Part shown: positions 1 to 7,720 of the stretch, one piece after another
Layout: the number at the start of each line of letters is the position of its first letter
How positions within the stretch are numbered: position 1 is the stretch's first letter
Assembly: GCF_010731695.1 (NCBI RefSeq)
Contig: NZ_AP022586.1
Coordinates: 2,418,001-2,482,000 of the forward strand
DNA from: Mycolicibacterium litorale
GTDB taxonomy: Bacteria > Actinomycetota > Actinomycetes > Mycobacteriales > Mycobacteriaceae
Length of the DNA stretch: 64,000 nt
Direction of reading: 5' to 3'
Program-made: the position numbers and the translations under genes
The notes under the pieces: generated by a model
Told to the model about the DNA's origin: nothing
The model's database searches: none
The model's input: only the letters and a program-made list of their open reading frames with translations

Positions 1-1764
1 CAGCCAGCTCAGCATGCGTCGCCCGGCGCGGAACACGCCGTGCGCGTAGTCGATCGGGCCGTCCACGCCGAGCAGTCGCCGGACGTGCTCCATCGCGGCG
101 TCGACGAGTTTCCCGGCCGCCTCGTGCACCGCGGAGCCGGCCAGGATCGCCGAACGGCTGGCGAACGTGCCGACCCCCTCGGGCAGCCGCTCGGTGTCGG
201 CGGGTACGTAGCGCACGCACTCCATCGGCACGCCCAGCGCCTCGGCCGCCACCTGCGCGAAGACGGTCTCGTGGCCCTGTCCTGCGGCGGCCGCGCCCGC
301 GGTGACCTCGAATCCGCCGTCGGAGAGCAGCCGGATGCGCGCGGTCTCGTGCGGTCCGCGGCCGGTGGCCTCCAGATACGACGACAGCCCGTAGCCGATG
401 AGGTGGTCGGGGTGTTCGGCGGCGCACCGCTCGATCTCGTTGCGCGGCAGCAGGTTCGACACCGAGTCCAGGCAGGCGCGGTAGTCGCCGCCGTCGAAGG
501 AGATCGGCACGCCGTCGCGGTACGGCAGCGGACGGGAGTAGGGCAGGTCGGCGGCGGTGAGCAGGTTGCGCCGCCGGATCTCCTCGGTGCTCAGCCCGAT
601 CTTGCGGGCGGCGGCGTCGAGGGTGCGCTCGAGGGCGAAGGTCGCCTCGGGCCTGCCCGCCCCGCGGTACTGCGCGGTGAGGGTTTTGTTGGTCAGCGCG
701 GCGCGCCCGGTGATGTGGGCGGCCGGAACGCGGTACGGGCCGAGTAGGTGGATCGCGGTGTTGGCGACGATGCCCGCCACCCAGAGGCTGCCGGCGCCGA
801 TGTCGGCGATGAACGAGTCCTCCCAGGCCAGGATGTGGCCGTCGGCGTCGAGGGCCATGCGGGTGTGGTGGACCTGATCGCGCGCCTGGGCGCTGGCGAT
901 CAGGTGTTCCTGCCTGTCCTCCACCCAGATGACCGGGACGCCGGTGTGGCGGGCCAGTACGGCCAGCGCGATCTCCTCGGCGTAGACGTTGGCCTTGGTG
1001 CCGAAACCGCCGCCGACATCGGGCACCGCGACCGTGATGTCCTGCGGCGTCCAGCCCGTCACGGCACAGATCGCGTCGCGCACCGTGTGCGGGATCTGCG
1101 TCGAGGTCCACAGCTCCACCCGCTGCCGCTGGGCGTCGAACGCCGCACGCACGCCCCGGCCCTCGAGCGGGATCGCGCCGTGGCGGTTCATCCGGTAGGT
1201 GCCCTCGACGACGTGCTCGGCGCCGGCGAAGGCATGTTCGGGTGCACCGAACGAGAACTCCAGGCGCGCAGCCTCATTGCCGCCCAGGTGGCCGAACAGC
1301 ACAGGGCTGTCGGGACCGAGGGCGGCCACCGGATCGGTGACGGCGGGCAGGGGCGCGTAGTCGATGGCGACCGCTTCCAGCGCGTCCTCGGCGCGGTAGC
1401 GGTCCTCGGCCACCAGCACCGCGATCGGTTGGCCGATGTAGTGCACCGTGTCGGCGGCCAGCACCGGCAGGCGCTGGTCGGCCAGGAAACAGTTCGTCGC
1501 CGCGGTGAACTCCGGGTTGGGGGTGGTCAGGGCCGGGATCGACGCGCCCGTCAGCCCGAGATCGGCCGCGGTGTAGACGCCGAGCACACCGAGCATGCGC
1601 GCCGCCGCGGCGGTGTCGATGTGGTGGATGCGGGCGTGCGCCTCACTGGACCGCACGAAGACCGCGTGGTGGGCGCCCGCCGCCCGGTCGGCGAGGAACC
1701 GGCCGCGTCCCGCGAGCATCCGATCGTCCTCACGCCGCCGCACCGAGCTGCCGATGTACCTCAA
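1..1764 (-). CDS. Molybdopterin-binding hydroxylase large subunit (CoxL/XdhB family), 3' end cut by window
   Basis: Large catalytic subunit of the xanthine/CO/aldehyde oxidoreductase family, which hydroxylates carbonyl or heteroaromatic substrates at a molybdenum cofactor. 588 codons are in the window; the family is usually about 770-800, so the C-terminus lies left of base 1. The N-terminus reads RYIGSSVRRREDDRMLAGRGRF, the usual opening of the family, followed by the a/b hammerhead and the PDVGGGFGTK cofactor stretch. The start is a TTG at 1764-1762 overlapping the stop of the upstream permease (TTGA), so it is translationally coupled to the ABC importer. I see no AYRCA active-site loop typical of true CO dehydrogenase in the visible part; the matching region reads QYRGAGRPE, as in other hydroxylases. 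FAD and 2Fe-2S subunits are not in the window and may lie to the left. The substrate is unknown. Confidence 0.88.
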   Translation of the reverse strand, partial: MRYIGSSVRRREDDRMLAGRGRFLADRAAGAHHAVFVRSSEAHARIHHIDTAAAARMLGVLGVYTAADLGLTGASIPALTTPNPEFTAATNCFLADQRLPVLAADTVHYIGQPIAVLVAEDRYRAEDALEAVAIDYAPLPAVTDPVAALGPDSPVLFGHLGGNEAARLEFSFGAPEHAFAGAEHVVEGTYRMNRHGAIPLEGRGVRAAFDAQRQRVELWTSTQIPHTVRDAICAVTGWTPQDITVAVPDVGGGFGTKANVYAEEIALAVLARHTGVPVIWVEDRQEHLIASAQARDQVHHTRMALDADGHILAWEDSFIADIGAGSLWVAGIVANTAIHLLGPYRVPAAHITGRAALTNKTLTAQYRGAGRPEATFALERTLDAAARKIGLSTEEIRRRNLLTAADLPYSRPLPYRDGVPISFDGGDYRACLDSVSNLLPRNEIERCAAEHPDHLIGYGLSSYLEATGRGPHETARIRLLSDGGFEVTAGAAAAGQGHETVFAQVAAEALGVPMECVRYVPADTERLPEGVGTFASRSAILAGSAVHEAAGKLVDAAMEHVRRLLGVDGPIDYAHGVFRAGRRMLSWL

Positions 1765-2540
1765 TGGAGCCGTTTCTCCCACTGCCACAACGCCACCGAG
1801 ATCGCGAACGAGATGGTGATCAGCAGCATGATCGTGGCCACCATCGATGGATAGTCGCCGTGGCTGTAGGACTGCAGCACCACCCGGCCCAGCCCGCGGC
1901 GGGTGGCGAAGAACTCCGAGAGCACCACGCCCACCACCGAGAGGCTGACGGCCAGCCGGATACCGGTCAGCAGCGGCCGCCGGATCGCCGGGAAGATGAT
2001 GTGCACCAACGTCTGCCAGGCGTTCGCGCGCACCGACCGCGCGAGCTTCCAGTACACCCGCGGGATCTCCTGCACACCGGTGGAGACGTTGATCAGCACC
2101 GGGAAGAGCGCGAACAGCACACCCATCACGACCTTGGACCCGGAGAGGCTGAAGATCGGCAGCAGTACGGGATACAGCACGATCTTCGGGATGCCGTTGA
2201 GCATGATGATCAGCGGCTCGAACAGCGTTCGCAGCCACGCTGACAGACCCAACAGGAGCCCGATGCCGCCACCGACCGCGGTGCCGATCACGAACGCCAG
2301 GAACACCGCCTGAGCAGTCACCCGCAGATCGAACAGGTAGCTCGGGTCCGACAGGTTCTGCACGAGCACCGTGAACGTCTGCACCGGCGACGGGATGACG
2401 AAGGTCAGGCTGGACATGATCTCCCAGCCGATCACCACCACGACGGCCAGCGCGACCGCGCCGACGAACTGGTTGCTCAGTAGCGAGCGGATCCGATCGG
2501 ACTTCGGTGCGGCGTCGCTGCGCGGCAGTGTGGCGGTCAT
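1761..2540 (-). CDS. ABC transporter permease (SsuC/TauC-like), second permease
   Basis: A 259-aa inner-membrane permease of the nitrate/sulfonate/taurine importer family, with about six hydrophobic segments. The cytoplasmic EAA loop region, around residues 170-190 (RSVRANAWQTLVHIIFPAIRRPL), couples to the ATPase. It overlaps the upstream permease by 4 nt (ATGA) and the downstream molybdenum hydroxylase by 4 nt. The two non-identical permeases probably form a heterodimer. The family imports small organic anions or heterocycles such as sulfonates, pyrimidine precursors and riboflavin; the sequence alone does not show the ligand. Confidence 0.9.
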   Translation of the reverse strand: MTATLPRSDAAPKSDRIRSLLSNQFVGAVALAVVVVIGWEIMSSLTFVIPSPVQTFTVLVQNLSDPSYLFDLRVTAQAVFLAFVIGTAVGGGIGLLLGLSAWLRTLFEPLIIMLNGIPKIVLYPVLLPIFSLSGSKVVMGVLFALFPVLINVSTGVQEIPRVYWKLARSVRANAWQTLVHIIFPAIRRPLLTGIRLAVSLSVVGVVLSEFFATRRGLGRVVLQSYSHGDYPSMVATIMLLITISFAISVALWQWEKRLH

Positions 2541-3388
2541 GCCTTCCTCCCTCGCAGCAGGACCCGCTCGACGAGCGCGAGCAGCACCGTCAGGATCATC
2601 GACAGCGCCAGCACCACGGCGATGTAGGCGAACATCAGTGTGTTGTCGAAGATCTCGTAGAGGTACCGGATGCGGTAGCCGAGCCCGGCCTGGGCGGTGG
2701 TGAACTCCATGGCGATCGTGCCGATCAGCGCGTAGACCACCGCCAGGCGCAGCCCGGCGACGATGAACGGTCCGGCCGCCGGGATCGCGATGGCGAACAG
2801 GGTCTGGCGCGGCGAGGCCTTGAGCGACCGGGCCAGCTTCATGTACACCGGCGGCATCGTGTTCAGGCCGACGGCGGTGTTGAGCGCCATCGGGATCGCC
2901 GCCATGATCGTGGCCAGGATGATCACCGACATCGCGTTGATGCCGACCAGAACGATCATCACCGGATAGAACAGCACCAGCGGCACCGCGTAGAACGACA
3001 CCAGGTAGGGCTCGAACACCCGGCCCACCAGAGGCAGCTTCCAGAACGTCAGACCCGCGGCGAAGCCGAGCAGGCTGCCCGCCACGATCGAGACGGCGAC
3101 CTCCATGCCGGTGCGCCGGGCGTCCAGCCAGAACTGGGGGTCACCGAACAGGGCGGGCAGTTCCCCGAAGATCGTCGACGGAGCGGGCAGCACCCGCTCG
3201 CTCCACCACCCGGCGGCCGCGCCGATTTCGGCGAATACGAGGAACAGCGCGATGAGCGCGATCGTGGAGAGCACGCTGACCAGGGCGCCGCCCAGCTTGC
3301 GGGGACGGCGCGCGGTGCCGGGCTCGGTCGGATGCTGCTGCATGGTCTCGGTGGGCAGATCGTCTTCGGCCAGGTACGACGCCGTCAT
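2537..3388 (-). CDS. ABC transporter permease (SsuC/TauC-like), first permease
   Basis: A 283-aa permease with a hydrophilic N-terminal tail of about 45 residues followed by six hydrophobic segments. The EAA-type loop is at KLARSLKASPRQTLFAIAIP. The ATG at 3388 overlaps the stop of the ATPase gene (ATGA). The same frame stays open further upstream, but that extension runs out of frame inside the ATPase gene and is rejected. It partners with the other permease, at 1761-2540, and the ATPase at 3385-4191 in one importer. Confidence 0.9.
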   Translation of the reverse strand: MTASYLAEDDLPTETMQQHPTEPGTARRPRKLGGALVSVLSTIALIALFLVFAEIGAAAGWWSERVLPAPSTIFGELPALFGDPQFWLDARRTGMEVAVSIVAGSLLGFAAGLTFWKLPLVGRVFEPYLVSFYAVPLVLFYPVMIVLVGINAMSVIILATIMAAIPMALNTAVGLNTMPPVYMKLARSLKASPRQTLFAIAIPAAGPFIVAGLRLAVVYALIGTIAMEFTTAQAGLGYRIRYLYEIFDNTLMFAYIAVVLALSMILTVLLALVERVLLRGRKA

Positions 3389-4191
3389 GTGGCCGCCGTC
3401 TCCTGCTGGCGGAACCCGCGCATCGACTCGGCCTGCAGCGACCCCCAGATGCGGTTGTGCAGTTCGTTGAAGCGGGGAGTCGACACCACACTGGCGTCCC
3501 GGTCGGCCGGCAGGTCGATGTCGACGACGTCGATGATCGAACCCGGCCGGTAGGACATCACCCACACCTGCTGCGACAGCAGGATCGCCTCGCTGATGTC
3601 GTGGGTGACGAACACGATCGTCTGGTGCGTGCGGGCCCAGATCTGCCGGACCTCCGCGCCGAGGAACAGCCGCGTCTGCTGGTCGAGCGCGGCGAACGGC
3701 TCGTCCATCAGCACCACTTCCGGCTGGACCGCCAGCGTGCGCGCGAGCGCGACGCGCTGCCGCATACCACCGGAAAGCTGTGAGGGATAGGACTTCTCGA
3801 ACCCGCTGAGGCCGACGAGGTCGACGGCCTCCTTCGCCCGCTGGCGGCGCTGCGCCTTGGGGGTGCCGATCATCTCCATGGCGAAGCTGACGTTGTCCTC
3901 GACGGTGCGCCACGGCAGCGTCGAATCCTCCTGGAAGACAACGCCGATCTTGGGGTCCGGACCCGTCACCGTCTTACCGGCGACGCTGACGTGGCCGGTA
4001 CTGGCCCGCTGCAGGCCGGCGATGACGGCCAGCAGCGTGGACTTGCCACAACCACTCGGCCCGACGATGGACACGAAGCTGCTGTGGGGCACGTCCTGGT
4101 CGATGCCGGTCACGGCGGTGACCTTGCCCGCCGGGGCGTCGAACACCACGGACACGCCTCGCATCTCGATGCCCTTGGATGTCGCGTTCAC
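3385..4191 (-). CDS. ABC transporter ATP-binding protein (SsuB/TauB-like)
   Basis: A 268-aa ATPase that powers the importer. Visible motifs are Walker A GPSGCGKST (about residues 43-51), Q-loop VFQEDSTLPW, signature LSGGMRQRVALAR, Walker B VVLMDEPFAALD and H-loop FVTHD. Its length fits the nitrate/sulfonate/taurine subfamily. The gene is 39 nt downstream of the substrate-binding protein gene and overlaps the first permease by 4 nt, so the order is binding protein, ATPase, permease, permease, molybdenum hydroxylase. Confidence 0.94.
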   Translation of the reverse strand: MNATSKGIEMRGVSVVFDAPAGKVTAVTGIDQDVPHSSFVSIVGPSGCGKSTLLAVIAGLQRASTGHVSVAGKTVTGPDPKIGVVFQEDSTLPWRTVEDNVSFAMEMIGTPKAQRRQRAKEAVDLVGLSGFEKSYPSQLSGGMRQRVALARTLAVQPEVVLMDEPFAALDQQTRLFLGAEVRQIWARTHQTIVFVTHDISEAILLSQQVWVMSYRPGSIIDVVDIDLPADRDASVVSTPRFNELHNRIWGSLQAESMRGFRQQETAAT

Positions 4192-4230
4192 GAGTCTCCG
4201 ATCGTGGTCAGGTGCGGTGGCGGTGTGTTC

Positions 4231-5214
4231 TCAGAACTCCGCGCGGGCGTCCTCGGGAAGGTACTGCTGATCGAGCACGGTGGCCCAGTCGACGGGCTCG
4301 GGAATCTGTCCGGCCGCGACCATGAGGTCGGACAGGTTCTTCAGGCCCTCGGGATCGACGGTCAGGGAGTAGCCCTTCTCGATGTCGGGGGTGTTGCGCA
4401 GCGCATCGATCATCACCTGCGGGCTGACCCCGACCAGCGGGCCGAGTTCGGCGCCGGCCTCGTCGGGGTTCTCGACCACCCATTTGTTGAGGCGGTCGGC
4501 GACGCGGAAGAAGGCCTTGACGTTCTCACCGTTGGCCTCGGCGTAATCGCCGTTGACCGCCACCAGATCGGCGGGCATGTCCCCGATGATGTCGCGCGAC
4601 TTCACCAGGACCTCGGCCTTGTCGGTGGCCTGCTTGTCGGCGATGAAGGGCTGCATGGCCCATCCCGCGGTGATCTGTCCGGCCTTGGCGGCGGTCCAGT
4701 TGTCGCCCATCGGCCCGACGGCCTGGGCCTTGACCCCGAGCTTCTTCTCGAGTGCCTTGACGACCAGTTCGGTGGACGAACCCGCCGAGCTGAAGCCCAG
4801 CGTTGCGCCCTCGATCTTGCGCCCGGGCGGCGAGATCCAGGAGAAGTCGTTGACCTGGAACCACGGCGCGACGACCTTCAGGTTCGAATCGGCCTGCTTG
4901 GCGGCCAGCAGCACCGAGGTGTTGCCCGCGATGGCCATGTCGGCGTCACCGCTGGTGACGACGCGCATCGTGTTGCCGCCACCGCCGCCGGAGTAGAGGT
5001 CGACCTTCAGGCCTTCCTCCTCGAACCAGCCCTTGTCGATCCCGGCCTGCAGAATGGCCATGAAGGGCAGGCTGTCGACGCCGGTCGCCGAGATGCTCAA
5101 CTCGTCAGTGCCCTGGGCGGCGGGTTCGGCGGATTCGTCCGCGCAGGCGGTGGCACCCATGAGGAGCGCACCGGCGGCGAGGAGGGCGGCAAAAGCTTTG
5201 GGGGACCAGATCAT
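4231..5214 (-). CDS. ABC transporter substrate-binding lipoprotein (NMT1/THI5-like, SsuA family)
   Basis: A 327-aa secreted solute-binding protein. It has a basic-hydrophobic signal (MIWSPKAFAALLAAGALLMGATAC) with a likely lipid-modified Cys at residue 24, then an NMT1/SsuA-type fold. Typical pieces are LPFMAILQAGIDKGWFEEEGLKVDL near the N-terminus and a Gly-rich ligand loop (SGGGGGNTM). The start at 5214 has GGAGG just upstream. It is the first gene of the importer operon, behind a GntR-type operator at 5240-5256. The family binds sulfonates, thiamine pyrimidines and related small molecules; the ligand here is unknown. Confidence 0.9.
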   Translation of the reverse strand: MIWSPKAFAALLAAGALLMGATACADESAEPAAQGTDELSISATGVDSLPFMAILQAGIDKGWFEEEGLKVDLYSGGGGGNTMRVVTSGDADMAIAGNTSVLLAAKQADSNLKVVAPWFQVNDFSWISPPGRKIEGATLGFSSAGSSTELVVKALEKKLGVKAQAVGPMGDNWTAAKAGQITAGWAMQPFIADKQATDKAEVLVKSRDIIGDMPADLVAVNGDYAEANGENVKAFFRVADRLNKWVVENPDEAGAELGPLVGVSPQVMIDALRNTPDIEKGYSLTVDPEGLKNLSDLMVAAGQIPEPVDWATVLDQQYLPEDARAEF

Positions 5215-5239
5215 CGGACAACCTCCGGTAAACTGAATA

Positions 5240-5256
5240 TTGGATACAGCATACGA
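5240..5256. promoter_or_regulatory. Probable GntR operator before the ABC importer operon
   Basis: TTGGATA CAG CATACGA, an imperfect inverted repeat about 26 nt before the binding-protein start. On the minus strand it reads GTATCCAATAT, an 11-mer identical to the site in front of the gntR gene (8470-8486). Its left half is identical to that of the palindrome at 6567-6597. The regulator assignment is inferred from these shared sites and from the nearby GntR gene. Confidence 0.65.
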
Positions 5257-5272
5257 ACAGGTGTGATCTGGG

Positions 5273-5560
5273 TCAACATTTCACGCCCGTGGACCGGCGT
5301 GCCAATACGCCGGCCAGTTCGAGTCCCGCGGCGATTCCGACCATGGCGGCCGCGGCCGTCCATCGGGACCGACCTGATTCTCTCCGCGAATCGTCGTACC
5401 CGCGAGGCGGATTCGTCGTCCCGCCGCGCGGTGATCCGCTCTCCGGACTCACCGCCGCACCGTCGGCCGGTGTCAGCGTGCGCTTGAGCGGCGGCGGGGC
5501 GCCGGGCACCGGACTGCCCGGGGCAGGGTAGCGCGCCGCCGCGTCGGCAGGCTGGGTCAC
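5273..5560 (-). CDS. Small hypothetical protein with one C-terminal membrane helix
   Basis: A 95-aa ORF. It starts with a GTG whose last two bases and the next base form the TGA stop of the LLM gene (GTGA), a coupling pattern used throughout this window. The first 65 residues are Pro/Gly/Ser/Arg-rich. The end carries a hydrophobic stretch (TAAAAMVGIAAGLELAGVLA) followed by basic residues, like the C-terminal anchor of the CoxG-like protein at 6651-7256. I do not recognise a family. It could be a small membrane partner of the LLM enzyme. Without the coupling it could be dismissed as a spurious high-G+C ORF. Confidence 0.5.
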   Translation of the reverse strand: MTQPADAAARYPAPGSPVPGAPPPLKRTLTPADGAAVSPESGSPRGGTTNPPRGYDDSRRESGRSRWTAAAAMVGIAAGLELAGVLARRSTGVKC

Positions 5561-6555
5561 CGCGCGGATCCGTCCACGATCTCGGCGAAGGTGCGGATGG
5601 TGGGTGCGCGGCTCTGGCCGGGGCGGACGAACGGCACGATCGACACCTGGTCGACCCCGAGCGATTCGATCTCCTTGAGCCGCTGTGCGCACTCGGCGGG
5701 AGTGCCCGCCAGCGCGAACAGGTCGACGAGTTCGTCGGGCACCAGGTCGGCGTGCGACGCCTCGGTGTTCATGTGCTCGTAGTAGTTGTAGCTGTCGCGG
5801 ATGCGGTCGATCGCCTTCTCCAGCGCGGGCTCCACCTTGGCGGGCAGCGGCCGGATCGCGACCCGGGAGACGTGCGCGCGCACCAGATCCCGCGCCTCGG
5901 TGCGGTCCTCGCTGATCGCGGTCGGCGTCCACAGCACGATGTGCAGGTCGTCGAGCGTGCGGCCGCTCTCCGCCGCTCCGGCTTCGATCGTCTTCAGCGC
6001 CGCTTCGATGAAATGCGGTGCGGTGCCGACCAACACGATGACACCGTCGGCGATGCGGCCCGACATGCGCAGGATCTTGGGCGCCGACGCGGCGATGTAG
6101 ACCGGGATGTCCAGCGGCTCGGTGAGGTAGTTGAGGTGGAAGTCGGCCCCACTGGTCGCCTCCACCACCTTCTCGCCGCGGAACAGCGCGCGCAGCTGAC
6201 GGATCGACTCCTCCAGCTCGGCGAGCTTCTGCGGTTTGAGACCCATGGTGCGCAGCGACGAGTCGCCGGTGCCGATGCCCAGGGCGACCCGCCCGCCGGT
6301 GAACTCGGCCAGCGTCGCCCAGGTCGACGCCAGCAGCGACGGGTGGCGGGTGACGGCATTGGTGACCCCGGTTCCGAACACGATGCGTTCGGTGCCGACG
6401 GCGGCCGCCCCCATCACCGTCGAGGACTCCCGCCAGATGTTCTGCGAGTCGCCGAACCACACGTTGTCGTAGCCGAGCGATTCGCACAACTGCACGTATT
6501 CGCACATGGCCCCGACGGGTTCGGTCGGGAAGAGACCGACTCCCTTGCTCAACAC
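5557..6555 (-). CDS. LLM-class (luciferase-like) F420/flavin-dependent oxidoreductase
   Basis: A 332-aa TIM-barrel enzyme of the bacterial luciferase-like family. The N-terminus is GVGLFPTEPVGAMCEYVQLCESLGYDNVWFGDS, and the central GGRVALGIGTGDSS is the usual cofactor-region signature. In mycobacteria most such proteins use F420, and an F420 biosynthesis gene (fbiD) occurs elsewhere in this window. The start is GTG with AGGAGG upstream; this ribosome site directly abuts a 31-bp inverted repeat, so a bound repressor would also sit at the ribosome site. The partner at 6651-7256 is divergent. Substrate unknown; RutA-type monooxygenases and nitrilotriacetate-type enzymes are distant relatives. 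Confidence 0.87.
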   Translation of the reverse strand: MLSKGVGLFPTEPVGAMCEYVQLCESLGYDNVWFGDSQNIWRESSTVMGAAAVGTERIVFGTGVTNAVTRHPSLLASTWATLAEFTGGRVALGIGTGDSSLRTMGLKPQKLAELEESIRQLRALFRGEKVVEATSGADFHLNYLTEPLDIPVYIAASAPKILRMSGRIADGVIVLVGTAPHFIEAALKTIEAGAAESGRTLDDLHIVLWTPTAISEDRTEARDLVRAHVSRVAIRPLPAKVEPALEKAIDRIRDSYNYYEHMNTEASHADLVPDELVDLFALAGTPAECAQRLKEIESLGVDQVSIVPFVRPGQSRAPTIRTFAEIVDGSAR

Positions 6556-6566
6556 CTGCTCGACCT

Positions 6567-6597
6567 CCTACGGTTGGATATCGTATCCAATCGTAGG
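6567..6597. promoter_or_regulatory. 31-bp inverted repeat, probable GntR operator, in the LLM/CoxG divergent promoter
   Basis: CCTACG-G-TTGGATA-TCG-TATCCAA-T-CGTAGG: two 14-base arms that pair except at one position, around a 3-base centre. The inner TTGGATA(N3)TATCCAA core is a perfect palindrome and is the best of three such sites in 1-8.5 kb. It lies against the LLM ribosome-binding site and about 55 nt before the CoxG start, so one site can control both directions. Confidence 0.75.
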
Positions 6598-6650
6598 GTG
6601 GCCGTCCCGCCCCCACAACCGGAACGGGCGAACTCGTTCGAGAAGAGGAG

Positions 6651-7256
6651 ATGCACGTGCGACTCGTCAACGAGTTCTCGGTGAACGCGCCGCTCGAGAC
6701 GGCGTGGGCGACGCTGACCGACATCCCCAAGGTGGTCGAATGCATCCCCGGCGCCGGACTGGACCGCCGCGACGGGGACGACTACCACGCCAGTGTGGCG
6801 GTGAAGGTGGGTCCGGTCGGGTTGACGCTCGCCGGCACGGCCACCGTGGTCAGCCGCCGCGACGACGCCCACGAGATGGTGGTCCGGGGCCACGCCCGCG
6901 ACCGCAAGGGCAACGGATCGGCGGAGGCGACGGTCACGATGGTGGCCCGCGACTCGGCCACCGCCGGCCATTCCGACGTCACGGTCGTCACCGACCTCGA
7001 ATTGGGCGGGCGCATCGCGCAATTCGGCAGCGGCGTCATCTCCCAGGTGAGCAACCGGATCCTCGGCCAGTTCGTCAAACGGTTGAACGCGCTGATCACC
7101 GGAGGCTCCGAGGACCGGGCACCGGCCGCCGCGCGGCGGCCCGCACCGGCCGACGGGCGACCGCTGACGTCGGACAGCGCGTCCCTGGTGCTGACCATGC
7201 TGGCCGGTGTGCTGCTCGGGTTGGCGCTCGGGCGGACGGCGCAACGGCTGCGTTGA
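6651..7256 (+). CDS. SRPBCC/CoxG-like protein with C-terminal membrane anchor
   Basis: A 201-aa protein. Residues 1-150 match the CO dehydrogenase subunit G (CoxG) type of SRPBCC fold: RLVNEFSVNAPLETAWATLTDIPKVVECIPGA, then VKVGPVGLTLAGTATV and an amphipathic helix ending QFVKRLNALI. A hydrophobic helix close to the C-terminus (LVLTMLAGVLLGLALG) ends in RTAQRLR, suggesting membrane tethering. In carboxydotrophs CoxG recruits CO dehydrogenase to the membrane, so here it may anchor the molybdenum hydroxylase encoded at the left edge. The start is supported by GAAGAGGAG upstream. It is divergent from the LLM gene and shares its operator. Confidence 0.87.
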   Translation: MHVRLVNEFSVNAPLETAWATLTDIPKVVECIPGAGLDRRDGDDYHASVAVKVGPVGLTLAGTATVVSRRDDAHEMVVRGHARDRKGNGSAEATVTMVARDSATAGHSDVTVVTDLELGGRIAQFGSGVISQVSNRILGQFVKRLNALITGGSEDRAPAAARRPAPADGRPLTSDSASLVLTMLAGVLLGLALGRTAQRLR

Positions 7257-7258
7257 CC

Positions 7259-7720
7259 TCAGCGGTCGACCGCGGCGACCAGTTCGAGTTCGACGCAGGC
7301 GCCGCCCGGGAGCGATGCCACACCGATCGCCGTGCGGGCATGCGCACCGCGGTCGGCCCCGAACACCTCGATCAGAAGTTCTGACGCTCCGTCGACGACC
7401 ACCGGATGCGCGTCGAAATCCGTTGTCCCGCGGACATACCCGCGCAGGTGGACCAGGCCACGCACCGCGCCGAGCCCGGCCGCGGCTTCGACCGCACCGA
7501 GGAGGTTCAGCGCGGCCAGCCGGGCCTGTTCGGCGGCGTCGCCGACCGTCACGTCGGCGCCGACCACGCCGCGCAGGCTCGGCGCATCGGGTCTGCGCGC
7601 GGTGGCTCCGGAGACCCACAGCTGGTCACCGCACCACCGGTACGGGATGTAAGCACCCTTCGGCGGCGGCGGTGCGGGCAGCTCCAGACCCAGCTCCGCC
7701 AGCCGGTCTCGCGGCGTCAC
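7259..7720 (-). CDS. RidA (YjgF/UK114) family protein
   Basis: A 153-aa RidA-fold protein. Canonical RidA hydrolyses reactive enamine/imine intermediates; pathway-bound members such as RutC act on ring-opened intermediates. The usual pieces are visible: QLWVSGATA, a helix with DAAEQARLAALNLLGAVEAAAG, and a C-terminal GAHARTAIGVASLPGGACVELELVAAV. The conserved Arg before TAIGV is present. The GTG start at 7720 overlaps the stop of the GntR gene (GTGA), so regulator and RidA are co-translated. It converges on the CoxG gene with a 2-nt gap. The link to imine or enamine chemistry of the pathway is inference. Confidence 0.87.
   Translation of the reverse strand: MTPRDRLAELGLELPAPPPPKGAYIPYRWCGDQLWVSGATARRPDAPSLRGVVGADVTVGDAAEQARLAALNLLGAVEAAAGLGAVRGLVHLRGYVRGTTDFDAHPVVVDGASELLIEVFGADRGAHARTAIGVASLPGGACVELELVAAVDR

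Noticed and set aside
2507..3553. Plus-strand 348-codon frame (and many similar Arg/His/Gln-rich frames)
   Set aside because: Antisense reading of conserved minus-strand genes; composition is typical of high-G+C shadow frames.
3389..3913. N-terminal extension of the first permease on the minus strand
   Set aside because: It is an out-of-frame shadow of the ATPase gene; the ATGA overlap at 3385-3388 gives the real start.
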